Assembly: GCF_001649575.2 (NCBI RefSeq)
Contig: NC_051434.1
Coordinates: 20,710,571 to 20,774,570 of the forward strand
DNA: 64,000 bases
Reading direction: 5' to 3'
Origin: Kryptolebias marmoratus
Taxonomy: Eukaryota > Chordata > Actinopteri > Cyprinodontiformes > Rivulidae
Shown: positions 34,887 to 45,779 of the stretch, piece after piece
Layout: each line of letters opens with the position of its first letter
Numbering within the stretch: the stretch's first letter is position 1
Program-made: the position numbers and the translations under genes
The notes under the pieces: model-generated
The model's input: the letters and a program-made list of their open reading frames with translations, nothing else
Told to the model about the DNA's origin: nothing
The model's database searches: none

Positions 34887-35290
34887 TCCATCCATCCATC
34901 CATCCATCCATCCATCCATCCATCCATCCATCCATCCATCCATCCATCCATCCATCCATCCATCCATCCATCCATCCATCCATCCATCCATCCATCCATC
35001 CATCCATCCATCCATCCATCCATCCATCCATCCATCCATCCATCTTTCTTCTTTCCAAGTCACTGGGAGTTGATGTCTGTCTCCAGTGATCACTGAGTGA
35101 GAGGCATCGCAAGTCCATCACAGGGACACATGAAGACAAACAACCATTTCACACTCTCACTTGCACCTCGGATAATTTAGAGTTACCAATGAATTACTAA
35201 CGAACCAAACCTGTGCATAGGGAGACATGTAAACACCACACAGAGAGGCCGGGAGACGAGCACTGCTCCACAAAGCTGCCCATGACTATA
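34887..35290 (-). mobile_element. R3 insertion with very long GATG tail
   Basis: The GATG tail (34887-35044, about 39 units) is followed by antisense R3 sequence: AGTGATCACTGAGTGAGAGG, CAAGTCCATCACAGGGACAC, AGACAAACAACCATTTCACA, GATAATTTAGAGTTACC, GGGAGACATGTAAACACCAC. It sits at the edge of the ~300-bp repeat. The target duplication is unclear. Confidence 0.7.
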
Positions 35291-35424
35291 CAACAAATAT
35301 CCAATTTAAATATTTTTTCTGGTCTTTTGCATTGATTCAAGTAGTTCTAAGTTTCTTGCCATATGTTCAAAAATGCATTACTAAACATGTATAGTTTCAG
35401 TTAGGTATTTGAGGCTTAAGAAAA

Positions 35425-35640
35425 GTGCCATGTTACATTGTGATTGACAATGTGACAGCTTGTTAGCAAGTTGGAAGGGTGTGTAGTTGTGTAGGTGGTA
35501 AAGCACCACGTCTTTAGTGCACAGACTCTGGCACCAAAAATACAACATGGCAGCTCCCAAAACCATACACATTTTGGCTTCAATTCTGTCTGAAGGCGAA
35601 GACACTTCGTTCATTTTTAATAATGTCCATGGGTTAGACC
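35425..35640 (+). repeat. dispersed repeat R2, copy 2
   Basis: GTGATTGACAATGTGACAGC, a TTTAGTGCACAGACTCTGGC-like box and CATTTTGGCTTCAATTCTG match the copy at 9075-9235 in the same order. Confidence 0.5.
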
Positions 35641-36489
35641 TGGACTTTCAGTTCTGTAACTGTTTGCCAAATAGTCTTCATCACAGTCCTCTAAACATTT
35701 TTTATATCTATTTTACTCAACTAAAAACAATTATCGACAATGGAAGTTAATAGAGTTGCTTCATCTATGGTTACCTTTAATAATCTATTACCTTGGCCAA
35801 AGATTCTTCCAAATATTTATTAATTTAATTTTCTTTGATAGCATTTACAGTTTCCTCTCAGTTATTAACTATTACAGCACATGATCAGCGTTTGGTGACA
35901 ACAGGGGCATGATAAAATGAGACAGACCATAACCATAACTCCATTGTTGTTTTGGTTTCTGTGACACAAAAATAAAGTGGACACAAGAGAAAATAGGCTT
36001 CTACACATCATCAATCTGCTTTAGGTTTTCAAAAATTTTGGAATGCATTTTTAAAAAATGTTCAGTTTTTCTCACCAAACATTCCATTTGTGTGTGGACA
36101 GGAGGTGCAAACACAGCATGAAATCTCTGTTTTGAAAATATCTGATAGAGTATAGACTGGGCCTTAAAGCTCATATTTCAGATGGCATTTTAGAAGGTTT
36201 AAAGTAAACAGAATCCACTGAAAACTGCACAGTCAGAAATTGTTTAACAAGCACATAATTGTTCACTCTGAACCAGGATCTTCTGATGACTGTAGCGTTA
36301 TCAAATCAGATTTACAGTAAAAATATGACCTAGTTAGGATTGTTTTTACTTTGCATGTGACCAATATGATGCTTTCCTTTGTTAATTATGTCTCTGATGT
36401 TTGATTTCTGTATATCTTTTAGCAAAAAGGAGTTTAAATATCTTTAAACATTAGACAAATTACAATATTCTGGCAGCATTGATCCCCAT
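35641..36489. other. intron; dispersed-repeat fragment near 36070-36160
   Basis: TTTCTCACCAAACATTCC, GTGTGTGGACAGGAGGTGCA then AACACAG match 22820-22900 with divergence. The rest is unrecognised. Confidence 0.4.
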
Positions 36490-37420
36490 CAGAATTAAAT
36501 GTTCTTACATACTGTGAATATTCATCAATATGTCTGTGTTGATGGGTTTGAATCTTCTTATGTTTATTGTCCTGTAAAAGTTCTACAAGGTTCTATTCTT
36601 GGTCCAATTCTGTTTACACTTTATATTTATGATTTGCCACTTGTATGTCCAAATATTATCATCCAAATGTATGCAGATAACACAGTTTTCTATAGTTAGG
36701 TAAAGAATTTCCACATAGCATCTGCAGTTCTTACATCTGCAATGAATCAAGTGCAGGACTGATTCTCTAAATCTTGCCTTTTATTGAATACCAGCAAACT
36801 GAGTTCAAGAGTCTGAAGTTCTACTGCCGTCCAGTTTTTGTAAGAGGGTTGAGAGCTTGATACTGTTAATGAATTAAAATATCTTGGCATCACACTCGAT
36901 TTCACAATATCCCTTAAAAACATAATAAAAAAAGGTTAACATTGTTAGATTTTATATTCAAAACCTTAAACAAATAGGAACATATTTGGCAGTAAATGCT
37001 CCCAGAATGCATCTGCATTCAATGTTTTTTTTTTTCTCACATCAATCAGTGATGTCACTACCTGGTTATTCACAAATAGATCAAATCTTAAAATAACGAA
37101 AACACCCTTTCCTATAGATTCACTACATTTGGAGAAACTATGTTATCAGTGAAAGGCTTTAAATATTGAAAATTATTCTACCTTTAAGGCTCATCTGAAA
37201 CTTTATCTGAAGGAACCTCAAACATGTGATCACTAGCAGTCTGTGGTTGTGTGGACTTTTTTTCTTTACATACTTAAATATATTTCAGTTTTATATGTAC
37301 TTTTATTATTGTACAAGTGCATGTGTACTGTTAACTTTTGGTTGTTTATTTTACTTAATCTTATTCCTTTTTGTGTGTTTTACCATTAACCTGCCATGGA
37401 CTACAGAAGTAAATTAGCCT
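36490..37420 (+). pseudogene. non-LTR reverse transcriptase relic (Rex1/L2-like LINE)
   Basis: The + frame at 36499-36699 reads VLQGSILGPILFTLYIYDL, then NIIIQMYADNTVFYS. This is the RT palm with the catalytic YADD altered to YADN. Downstream, out of frame, ELKYLGITLDF-like sequence (about 36870-36900) and an SYCLTTW-like thumb region (about 37040-37070) continue the family order. The substitution of the second catalytic Asp and the many stops mean it is dead. No tail was recognised. Confidence 0.7.
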
Positions 37421-38599
37421 GCTTGGTTAAATCAGGCACATTTAGGGGGCAAACCTTTGATCACTCATGAGCACAATTACGTTTAAATAAATTAAGTATT
37501 CAAACCGTAAAAGAATCGGACATTACACTTCTTTAGAAAATCTTTAGAATATATTTGTTTAGTCCATTTCTCATCTGAGCAACTGACACAGTAATTAGGG
37601 TTTGACAAACCACTGAACTCCTTCCACATTTTTCCTTGTGTCAGCAGCGTTGTTGGGTGGAAGCTTCACAGACAAAAACCAACCAAGTTGTTTTGAATAT
37701 TTAAAGAAAACTGATGTTTTTGTTGAGATTCAGGATTCTGGGGGTGCAGATTCCATAAAAGGTTTGTGTTGTGGTTGTCAAACAGACAAATGGACCTGCA
37801 GGAACCTGAAAAGGCAGGAAGAAAAAGAAGCAGCGGGATGATCGTGCCGGTGTCAGGAGCGTATTTATTTAAATCTGTTGTTTGAGCGCATGGTAATGAC
37901 TCTGAGGTGGAGGCGGCTGTCACATTTCCTCCTCAGAAACAGCAGAGATCTTACAGAACCATCAGAGCTTAAGGAATGATCCTTTGTTTGGAGGGTGAGC
38001 CTGTTTTTCCCACACGTGCTGATTGATTTCATGCGCTGCAGGAGTATTTTTGGACTTCAAATGGTGGATTTTTAGGAAGAAATGAGCCGTAAGCTTGAGG
38101 AGAGAAAAATTAAACCCTAATCTGAGTCCCAATCTGCCAACACATCAGAGGCTGAATGTTTTGAGGACAACGCCCGGTGGAAGGAAGTAACTCCGTCTTG
38201 GCATGTTGCTAGGCGATGCATTAATATTAATGCTGTCTTTTTCCAAAGCGTGTGTGCTCTCTCTGGTCCCCCCGGGATGAGCCGAGGCTTAAAGATATCT
38301 CCATCTCACTGAGACGTCTTTTATCCTACTTAAAACTCATATCAAAGGTTTTAATTACAATCTGCCAAAGTAACGCTGCAGTTTTGTTCACGAGTCAGTT
38401 TCCTTTCTGAGTTCCCAGTCTCAGCGCTGATATGTTCAGTGCAATTTAAGAAAAAATCAATCTTATGTAGTGTTTGAACTTGCAAACTGATTTTTTCTTT
38501 TCACATTTTCATCTAATCTTCATCATATCTGACTTTGAGCCACTCTTCTAAAAGTTGAATGGAATAAGCTGAAAAATTGTGATGGTGCCATTTTTATCT

Positions 38600-38659
<60 letters not shown>

Positions 38660-39000
38660 CATTTCACACAGGAGAAATAAATCTGTAATGGTGTCTGCCC
38701 CCTGCCTCACCCTTTCCCCTGCTGGGCTTTTAGCCTGAAGTCTTTGTAGGGGACCTCCCTGCTGCCCTTCCTGCAAAAACCATTTTCCTGCTGCTGAAAC
38801 ACAGATGTTATCCATCTGATTAAACGTTCGAGGTTACATCTCCCAATAAATCAAAGTCTGGAGCTTGGCTGAAAGAAGAAGCTTGACAGCTGGTGTGTTT
38901 TGGTATCCTGGAGGTGCGAGCTGCAGTGTCCTTCCTTTTATTTGCTAGAACCAGAGACCATGTCTGCTCAAATAAAATAATGCTATCTGCTGAGATTTTA
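37421..39000. other. intron; possible conserved block about 38000-38400; TA microsatellite
   Basis: 38000-38400 is repeat-free with words like GATTGATTTCATGCGCTGCA and GATGCATTAATATTAATGC. Conservation cannot be tested here. Remaining sequence unrecognised. Confidence 0.3.
38607..38657. repeat. TA microsatellite
   Basis: About 25 uninterrupted TA units. Confidence 0.95.
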
Positions 39001-39005
39001 CAGAT

Positions 39006-39083
39006 GCTGATTTGGCCTCACTGAGACCAAATCAACTGAGGCCAAATCAGCCTCAGACTTTCCCCAGCCTCAGACTTTCCCCT
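39006..39083. repeat. 15-bp perfect inverted repeat plus 17-bp tandem duplication
   Basis: GCTGATTTGGCCTCA (39006-39020) and TGAGGCCAAATCAGC (39037-39051) form a perfect stem with a 16-base loop. It is followed by two adjacent copies of AGCCTCAGACTTTCCCC. Confidence 0.85.
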
Positions 39084-39104
39084 GCAAAACTATGTGTTGT
39101 AAAA

Positions 39105-39350
39105 GATTCTTAGCTACAACCACACCAAATTTTAGCTCAGTATCTGTAAAAGTCTAATGTTAATTAGCTGTGGTGGCCATCTTGATTTGGATTGACTCCA
39201 AAAGTTAAAATTGTAGATGTAGATTCAATGATTACTTTCTGATTTTTTTAAACTTGTCCACTGGTTCATGAGATATTTTGCTAACAGATAAACATATTTG
39301 ACTCCAACAACTAATGTTGAAGAAGCAAAAATCTTTCACAATGAGTAGTA
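39105..39350 (-). repeat. ~300-bp dispersed repeat, one antisense unit
   Basis: Landmarks: ACCACACCAAATTTTAGCTC, GTGGTGGCCATCTTGATTTG, AATGATTACTTTCTGA, TTCATGAGATATTTTGCTAA. Confidence 0.8.
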
Positions 39351-39696
39351 CTTGGAGTATGAATGACCATTTAAACATCCCCAACACTGTAACCCTCCTA
39401 ATTTGTTCATTTCTTGATTTGTGTTCTCAGTGAAAAATATATTTTATTATAAATCTGATAATACACATTTCATCACCTAATGCAATTCTAGATCGTTCAT
39501 CAACTTATTTTCCTTTGAACAGAACAAATGTATATTTTCTGTTTGCTTTTCATGATCTTTAGGCCTCACTGCTCAGCTCATACTTCTCGGATTTGAGTAA
39601 AACCAAAAAAGATCATTTATGGGTTATTTTGACTCCAACTAATTTACAGATGTGATATTTATACTTATGTTAAAGTTTGCAGAGATCTTTGATTTT
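39351..39696. other. intron, nothing recognised
   Basis: AT-rich, no feature. Confidence 0.4.
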
Positions 39697-39701
39697 CTTT
39701 C

Positions 39702-40254
39702 TGACAAGGCTCGATGTGTTCGGATTCACAGCAGACAGACACCAATGAAGTTTTAAAGTTTTTATTGACACTGAGTGGCTAAAAGAGACACTAGCTCCCA
39801 GATCGGCACGCTCTACGTGCAGCGAGAGAAATCTCCGGGCAGGTAAGACCACCAGAGAACGTGGGCAGAGAAAGGGGAAAACTTTCAGAGAAGGGAGCAG
39901 GCTAACGGTAGAGTCCAGAGACAGGCGAAGGGTCAGAGCCGAAAGGTTAGAGAGCAGAAGCCAAATCCAAATCGATACGCACCAGAAGGCGAAGTCCAAG
40001 GAGCAGAAACGAGATTGAGAGCCAGGGGTCAGCATTAGAAGCGCTCAGGCAAGGAGCAGGCAAGGATGGTGAGTCAAGGAATCAGGCAAGGGCATGGAGA
40101 AAACGCTGGACATCTACTTGGTGAACCGTTCAATATCTGGTACTGAGGGAAGTGGAGAGTGAGCTTAAGTAGGGCCAGGAACAGGTGAACATCATCAGGC
40201 TGATTGCTGTGGCATGAACCCAGGAGGCATGGCAGAAACAGAGAAACTGTGACA
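39702..40254 (-). mobile_element. solo LTR, family B, 5-bp target duplication (4/5)
   Basis: A 553-bp TGACAAGG...CTGTGACA block, flanked by CTTTC (39697-39701) and CATTC (40255-40259). Read on minus it starts TGTCACAG, has a CTACTTAAGC promoter-like word, an AATAAAAAC polyadenylation word and a U5 ending ACATCGAGCCTTGTCA. The open frame within it (40035-39670) is coincidental. Confidence 0.75.
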
Positions 40255-40259
40255 CATTC

Positions 40260-41462
40260 ATCATTTTACATTTTTTTAACAATGGCTCAGTAGAGCATCT
40301 TTTTATGTTCTCGGTCAAAACTGGTTTTATTAGTAAAAAGAAGACATAAAATTACTGTCTGAGTTCTGTAAAAAAATGAAAAAAAGTCCTACATGTATTA
40401 CAGCAGGACCCTCTTTCTTGTCACTGGATTGTTCCACATCAGTTATCTTTAGGTTTCATGGTCCAAGATACGATCGAGGGCCTTGATAACAGTATATCTC
40501 TGGTCATTGTGCCGTCCCTGAACGAGCCATGAACAAGGTCTCAGAAAATGTTTTGTACATGATTGAAACAATGTTGAATGTTTGTGAAAATGCCAATAGG
40601 GGTGATTCCCATGGGAAAAAATATGCTGTTAGCGACAGATTCTTGCAGGTGTTGCCATAGGAGCTAAAAAGGGGAGTGAGACGTGTGTCTCTGTGCATGT
40701 GTGTGGTGTTCAGATGACTTGTGTGAATCAACTAATGAAATCTTATGTAAATCAGATCAAAGGAAATAGCTTTTTTTCCAAAGCAAAAACATCTAAAGCA
40801 ATCAAGTTTGACCGAAACAACAATGGGAGGATTAGAGTGGTCTTCTTGAAAAAGTCACTGACAGTAACTGAATAACAATATCAAATCCACCTGTTGCCAT
40901 TTTCAGTGTCGGTGAAGGCAGCAGATTAGCACTAGCTACATCTCCTATGTAAGTCAGTCACCAGGCCTTGCTGAATATCTTAACCCCTGTTAGAAAGTCT
41001 AAAAGATCACCCATTGGCTACAACTCCAAATCTGATTAATTGATCAAACTGTCCAACCTTATACTCTCATCTGTTTTAATAGTCTAGAAATTTTCAGTCA
41101 GATAGAGAATACCCTTATCAGAAGAAACTCTGGTCAGAGACTACATTAAAAAAAATCTGATTGGTTCATTTTTTTCATACACGAAAATTCTTCAGTACTC
41201 GGACAGAAAACATATTGCACTGTGATATTATGGACAAGCAAATCATGAATTATTTCAATGTATTTCATCAAAAAGTAAAAATAGAACAGTTAAAGTTTTT
41301 TTGTTTTGCTCTTAGGTACACTTAGGGTCTTTTTCATATACTTCAAAGGCCTTGACAGTTTGCTACCGCGATACTAAAACATCATAAAGGACAGAAATAA
41401 AGTTAAGGCAACACAAGCACTTGACTGAGTGAATGTAGACCCTTTGTAAAGTAAAAAAGAAG
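40260..41462. other. intron, nothing recognised
   Basis: No repeat or gene was identified. Confidence 0.4.
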
Positions 41463-41669
41463 CAGTGGTGTCCAATCCTGGTCCTTGGGGGACACTTTCT
41501 TGAACGTTTTAGTTGTTTCCCTGCTCCAACACATCTCATTCAACGGTTGAACTACCTTTCCAGCATGTCCTCAAGTTTCACAGAAGCCTAACCATCTAAT
41601 CATTTGAGTGTGGGGTTTTGAAGCAGGAAAACCTCTGCAACATTCTGGATAGTGGCCCTGACACCACTG
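41463..41669. mobile_element. short MITE with CAGTGGTGTCC ends
   Basis: Left CAGTGGTGTCCAATCCTGG and right CCCTGACACCACTG are inverted. The interior contains CCTGCTCCAACACATCTCAT and its partly inverted partner TTTGAAGCAGGAAAACCTC. A common fish hAT-like MITE; no clear 8-bp duplication remains. Confidence 0.7.
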
Positions 41670-41687
41670 TCTTGAAAGGTCATTTTT

Positions 41688-42086
41688 GAAGTGATGTTCT
41701 GTCAGTTAGTTATTACTAGTTACTAGTTAGTACCTTATCAGCTGTGAAATCAGTCATAGAGCGTACAGTATGAAGGCCAACATCCAGGCTAGGCTAATGG
41801 CTAGCCAAAATGAGGTCTTTTTTATGTTGTTTTTCAGGCTTTAAAACAACTCTTTCTCAAAAAGGACATACTGGTATGAAAGAATGCTACATTAGTTAAT
41901 ATTAAGCCTCTACACATTTGTACATTTGACGGTTTAGTATGTTTTGGGGAAAGACTTTATAAACCTGAAAAACAGTCCCTCATTTGATTAGCATTAGCCT
42001 AGCCTGGACGAAGACTTTTGCCCTTTTCTTCATACTTGTGCTCTGTGACATGTCTAATAAAGTACTAACTACTGAGTTAATCATCC
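41688..42086. mobile_element. palindromic MITE, copy 1, 170 bp upstream of exon 2
   Basis: Long inverted arms: left AGTGATGTTCTGTCAGTTAG ... ATCCAGGCTAGGCTAATGGC; right ATTAGCCTAGCCTGGACGAA ... AGTACTAACTACTGAGTTAA. Homologous to 45366-45779. Confidence 0.75.
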
Positions 42087-42253
42087 AGGTACTTAGTGGA
42101 TGGTGGGTGGAGGGGTCTGTTCACTTTAAACTGCAAATAGAAGAGTCCGTTAATTCCACCTGACTGCTAAAGCATCACTATGTACCTGCTGTAATCACCA
42201 CCAAAGGTGCTGCGTGAAACCACCTCGTGACTTTTGCTCTTCCTCTTTTCCAG
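42087..42253 (+). other. khdrbs3: intron 1 end, branch/acceptor region of exon 2
   Basis: Holds the pyrimidine tract GCTCTTCCTCTTTTCCAG. Candidate branch-point words such as CTGAC lie 80-100 bases upstream. Confidence 0.5.
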
Positions 42254-42372
42254 AGATTGAAAAAATCCAGAGAGACGAGGGCAAAGACGAGGAGAAGTTC
42301 ATCGACGTCGTCATCAACAAGAACATGAAACTGGGCCAGAAAGTTTTAATACCAGTCAAGCAGTTTCCCAAA
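42254..42372 (+). CDS. khdrbs3: khdrbs3 coding exon 2 (QUA1 end / start of KH domain)
   Basis: This is an internal coding exon of the STAR-family RNA-binding protein KHDRBS3 (T-STAR/SLM-2), a nuclear regulator of alternative splicing. A pyrimidine-rich tract ends in TTTTCCAG at 42253. The exon starts in phase 1 (AG completes a split codon, probably Glu) and ends AAA before a perfect GTAAGT donor at 42373. Its 119 bases encode [15 protein letters not shown] followed by [15 protein letters not shown] and [23 protein letters not shown] and KQFPK fit KHDRBS3. From family knowledge, KHDRBS2 reads more like DVISNKNIKLSERV with KQYPK, and KHDRBS1 is further away. The peptide corresponds to about residues 30-69 of the vertebrate protein. 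There is no stop or frameshift, and the next exon continues in frame (phase 0). Coding exon 1, which should encode the MEEKYLPEL-type start, was not found upstream in this window. Confidence 0.95.
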
Positions 42373-43329
42373 GTAAGTGACATGTAGCTCCATCATCAGG
42401 GAGACTCCTCAAAGAGTGGGAGGGCGGAGGGGCACAGGTGGTGGAGGTCGGGGTTGTGTTATATAGAGATAATGAAGCCAGCTTGTGTGGAGAAGTCTCT
42501 GGTCTTGAGTTCAGTTGACGTCTTGTGTTGCTGTTTGGTGTTATCAGATGTAACATACGTACCAAGCAGAAGGGTGGCTGACAGATCTGGGCTATGACTG
42601 TTCGGATGTTCTGAAGAAGCTGTCACTCTGTTGCGACTTTATTTCTCACTTTGTACAGTACACAGCTCTAATTCACTGGCCTTTAATCAAAGACACTTTG
42701 TTGAGTTTGTATATTGATTTACTGGTAAATAATTATAAATAGGATTGAAAAGAATCATCCCCCTAGTGAATAGATGGTACATTAGTTTAGTTTTATCAGA
42801 CTCCATGAACATTTTTCTATATTTTAAATAAAAATATTAGCTTTGAAGGTGAGAAAACATTGCAGCACACCTCCTGTCACGTGTATGCAGTTTGAGATAG
42901 TTCTGTTAAACAGGGAGAGACCATTTTCAAAGGTAACACCTGCTTTACCGGAGCACTTAAACCTTACTGAGGCTGCACCTCCTTCTGCAGTTCTTTGGAA
43001 GAACCAGCTCATTGCATGACAGGAATTACCCACTGGGAGCTCCATGGGAAGGGTGGTGTCAAAGTGAGAGGGCTGCTCTCAGATGGGGGGCATCACTCAA
43101 GTTTTCACCTCAACCCTCCTAGGAAGAGGCANNNNNNNNNNNNNNNNNNNNNNNNNNNNNNNNNNNGGAGGGGGGGAGGGGGGGGGGGGTTTGTTGTTGT
43201 GCAGAAGCTGAATTCTTAATCTTAAATACTCAAGGTTAAGTTTCCTAAAATTAAAGACCTTGCATTCCTCAAACAAATGCATATCGCTTTCCATCTTTCA
43301 TGTTGCAGTTTTAGAATAAGATCATGTTG
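42373..43329. other. intron 2 start; contains assembly gap
   Basis: Apart from the gap and G-run below, no repeat or gene was recognised. Confidence 0.45.
43132..43190. other. assembly gap (35 N) followed by G-homopolymer
   Basis: N at 43132-43166, followed directly by a G-rich run to about 43190. A G-run collapse is the likely cause of the gap. Confidence 0.97.
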
Positions 43330-44130
43330 GCACACTCATGGAATATGTTGTGAAACACTTTCAGTTACGATTACCTTAAGTTTTAGCTCAGTATCTGTAA
43401 AATTGACTGAGCCATAGCCACTTTTGTGTTGGCTTATGTTGAGTAGCTGTGGTAGCCAGCTTGAATTGGATCAACTCCAAAAGGTAACGAGTGTTGGATG
43501 TATGTTCAATAATTACTTCCTGAAAGTTTTATTTCAGACCATCCAGTTGATCGTGAGAAATTTTGCTAACAGACAAACATGGTTGACTACAACAGTTAAT
43601 GCTGAAGTTTTAAGCAAAGATGTTGTTGTGTAATGAGTAGCCCTTGGAGTATGTGTTGTGAAGGATTTTCAGCTACAACCACACAAAATTTTAGCGCAAT
43701 ATTTGTATCTATGACTGAGTTATAGCTATTTTTGTGTGGGCTAATGTTGATGACCATTTTGCATTGGATTGACTCCAAAAGGAAATCACTTGCAGATTTA
43801 CATCCACTGTTCAGTTTCTGGAATTTTTATTAGAATCCACCCTGTGGTTCATGAGTATTTTGCTAACAGACAAACGTGGTTGACTCCAACAGGTATTGTC
43901 ACACTTTTTATCAAGGATCTTGTGCACTAAGTAGCTCTTGGATTATGTGTTGTGACTACCTCTCAGCTACAACTGCACCAAAGATTAGCGCGTGTGTAAA
44001 ACTGACTGAAGTGGAGCAGTTTATGTGTTGGCTAGGGTAGATTTGCTGTGGTGGCCATCTTGAATAGGATTAACTCCAAAAGTCAGTAGTAGATGTGCAT
44101 CCAAAGATTAGTTTCTGAGATTTGTGCACA
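43330..44130 (-). repeat. ~300-bp dispersed repeat, about 2.7 antisense tandem units
   Basis: TTTTGCTAACAGACAAAC at about 43560 and 43857 (297 apart); GGAGTATGTGTTGTGAAGGA and its relatives at about 43647 and 43940; GTGGTGGCCATCTTGAATAG at about 44047. Confidence 0.85.
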
Positions 44131-45365
44131 CCCAAAATCTTGCTGACTTTTTTTATACCTGATAAAGATTTTTGTCTTCCAAACAGGAAGTGGAGTGTCT
44201 TTTTAATCTGTCAAATCTTCTACATAAAACAATGTAAAAACATAAAAAATACACACCAGAGCCTTCTGCTGCTCATGTCTTTGTTAGAACTTTTAGTTTT
44301 TACACATAAACTGTTCATCTGAGTCCTACTTTTTAGTCTTCAAAGCCCGGGTCACTGGTTTTTCATAAAGGTAGCAGTTTTTTCCTCATATTTTCCAGCA
44401 TGGCTGCTCCTATAGATCCTGTATCCTGTGCTTGTGTCATCTCTAATTAGAGCTTTCATTATAGGAAGAATTAAGTGAGAGGGTTGGCAGAAATGAGCAA
44501 TTAAACTCTTAAAAAACAAAGCAAACAGGAAGAGGTTTTTACCTGAGGTTTCAAATAAAGCTCATGGATACTCTGTCTGACTTTGTTATAGATTGTGAGA
44601 AAGATTGTGTAGATGTTTATATTTTCTAGTTGTTCATCAAATCTCTTAAAAAAAAAAACCCGAAAAGAAAACATTGACATTTTTCTCCACCATAATTGTT
44701 GAAGTAGCTATTTTGTGGTCACCCACCATCTGGAAATTGAGTATTTACAGTTGTTAAAGGTGTGGATGGTCCTTCTGTCACCAGTTTTCAAAACATTGTA
44801 GAGTTTAAATCATTTGTTTAAAATGATCGAGACGAGTCCCGGTTGTGTTCTGGGTCCAGTCCTATCTGAGGCTGATCTGAGTCTCCCAGGTTCAAAGCTA
44901 AAGCCATTCACTCTGACAGCTTTAATAAGTCGAGCCACTAACATGCTGTTTAGAGCTCCAACAAGCCACCGAAGGAAGACAAATTCAATTTGTTCTTTCT
45001 GACAGGCAGCATTGGTAAGAGGAATCGCTGGGGTTTCTCCTGAGCAGCGGGCGTCACCTTTGGCTCCTGGCATTGAAGCGGCGCTGCCATTTTCCAAGCA
45101 GCCATTTAGAAGAAGTTAAATCTATCCTGTGGAAACACAGGTTTTTATCACAACGAAGTAGACAAGGACACTGTGTAGCTCGTTCCAGCCTGCTGACTCT
45201 GGGATGGATTAAAGGAGAGTTTAATGATTTTTATTGATCAATCTGTAGACTTTTCAAAGAAATCTCCTGAAGGGTGAATACAACGTTTCCTTAGCAGAAA
45301 TATTTAGAAATATAGTCAGATCTTTTAAGCCCCCCATCACTGTTTTAACCCATAATGCTCATTAC
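44131..45365. other. intron; possible conserved word cluster near 44410-44510
   Basis: GTGTCATCTCTAATTAGAGC then TTTCATTATAGG looks like a homeodomain-rich conserved element, untested. Otherwise nothing was recognised. Confidence 0.25.
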
Positions 45366-45779
45366 GAAGTGGTGATCAGTCAAATAGTTATCACTAGTTA
45401 GTATTTTATCAGCTGTGATATCAGCCATCGAGCATAGAGTATGGAGAAAAGGGCAGAAGTCTTCATCCAGGCTAGGCTAGTAGTTAGCCAAACAAGTACA
45501 TGCATTTGATCCTTTTTCAGACTTTCAGACAGTGCCTTGCAAAAGTATTCACCCGACTGGATGTTTTTTGCTTTTATTGCTGTCATAAATCAGAAAGAGT
45601 TGTTTAATAAGCCGGAAAAACAACAAAACCAATTTTTTGAAAAAGCCTCTTGTTTGGTTCGCTCCTAGCTTCGCCTGGATGAAGACTTCTGCTCTTTTCT
45701 CCATCCTCCGTGCTCTGACTGATGTCACGTCTGATGAGGTCCTAACTGTTGATCACTATTTGACAGAACATCACTTTAG
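45366..45779. mobile_element. palindromic MITE, copy 2, interrupted by a Tc1 end fragment
   Basis: Arms CAAATAGTTATCACTAGTTA ... CATCCAGGCTAGGCTAGTAG and CTAGCTTCGCCTGGATGAAG ... TTGACAGAACATCACTTTAG mirror each other. At 45530-45595 a CAGTGCCTTGCAAAAGTATT sequence, the end of a fish Tc1 element, sits between the arms. Confidence 0.75.

Larger units (their letters stand above)
1..42253 (+). other. khdrbs3: khdrbs3 intron 1 (3' part)
   Basis: Everything before exon 2 is interpreted as intron 1, because exon 2 begins mid-codon and no first exon could be found. The stretch is at least 42 kb and is rich in transposon relics, itemised separately. None of its many short open frames on either strand resembles a host protein. 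Whether another gene is nested here cannot be excluded by eye, but no intact one was seen. Confidence 0.8.

Noticed and set aside
34887..35044. Possible CRISPR-like array
   Set aside because: It is a perfect tetranucleotide tract without spacers, in an animal genome; the ~300-bp arrays also lack spacer structure.
19460..35139. Open frames encoding repeated Met-Asp-Gly-Trp (at 19460-19693, 32490-32684 and 34806-35139)
   Set aside because: These are translations of the GATG tetranucleotide tails, not genes.
37850..37920. Another LTR starting TGTCAGGAGC
   Set aside because: Only the first few bases match; no U5 motif, far end or target duplication follows.
39670..40035. 121-residue minus-strand open frame
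   Set aside because: It falls inside a solo LTR and crosses its edge; composition is that of LTR sequence.
1..42253. Search for khdrbs3 coding exon 1
   Set aside because: No frame resembling the MEEKYLPEL / AEKDSLDPS start was seen on the + strand with a donor after it; exon 1 is taken to lie outside the window.
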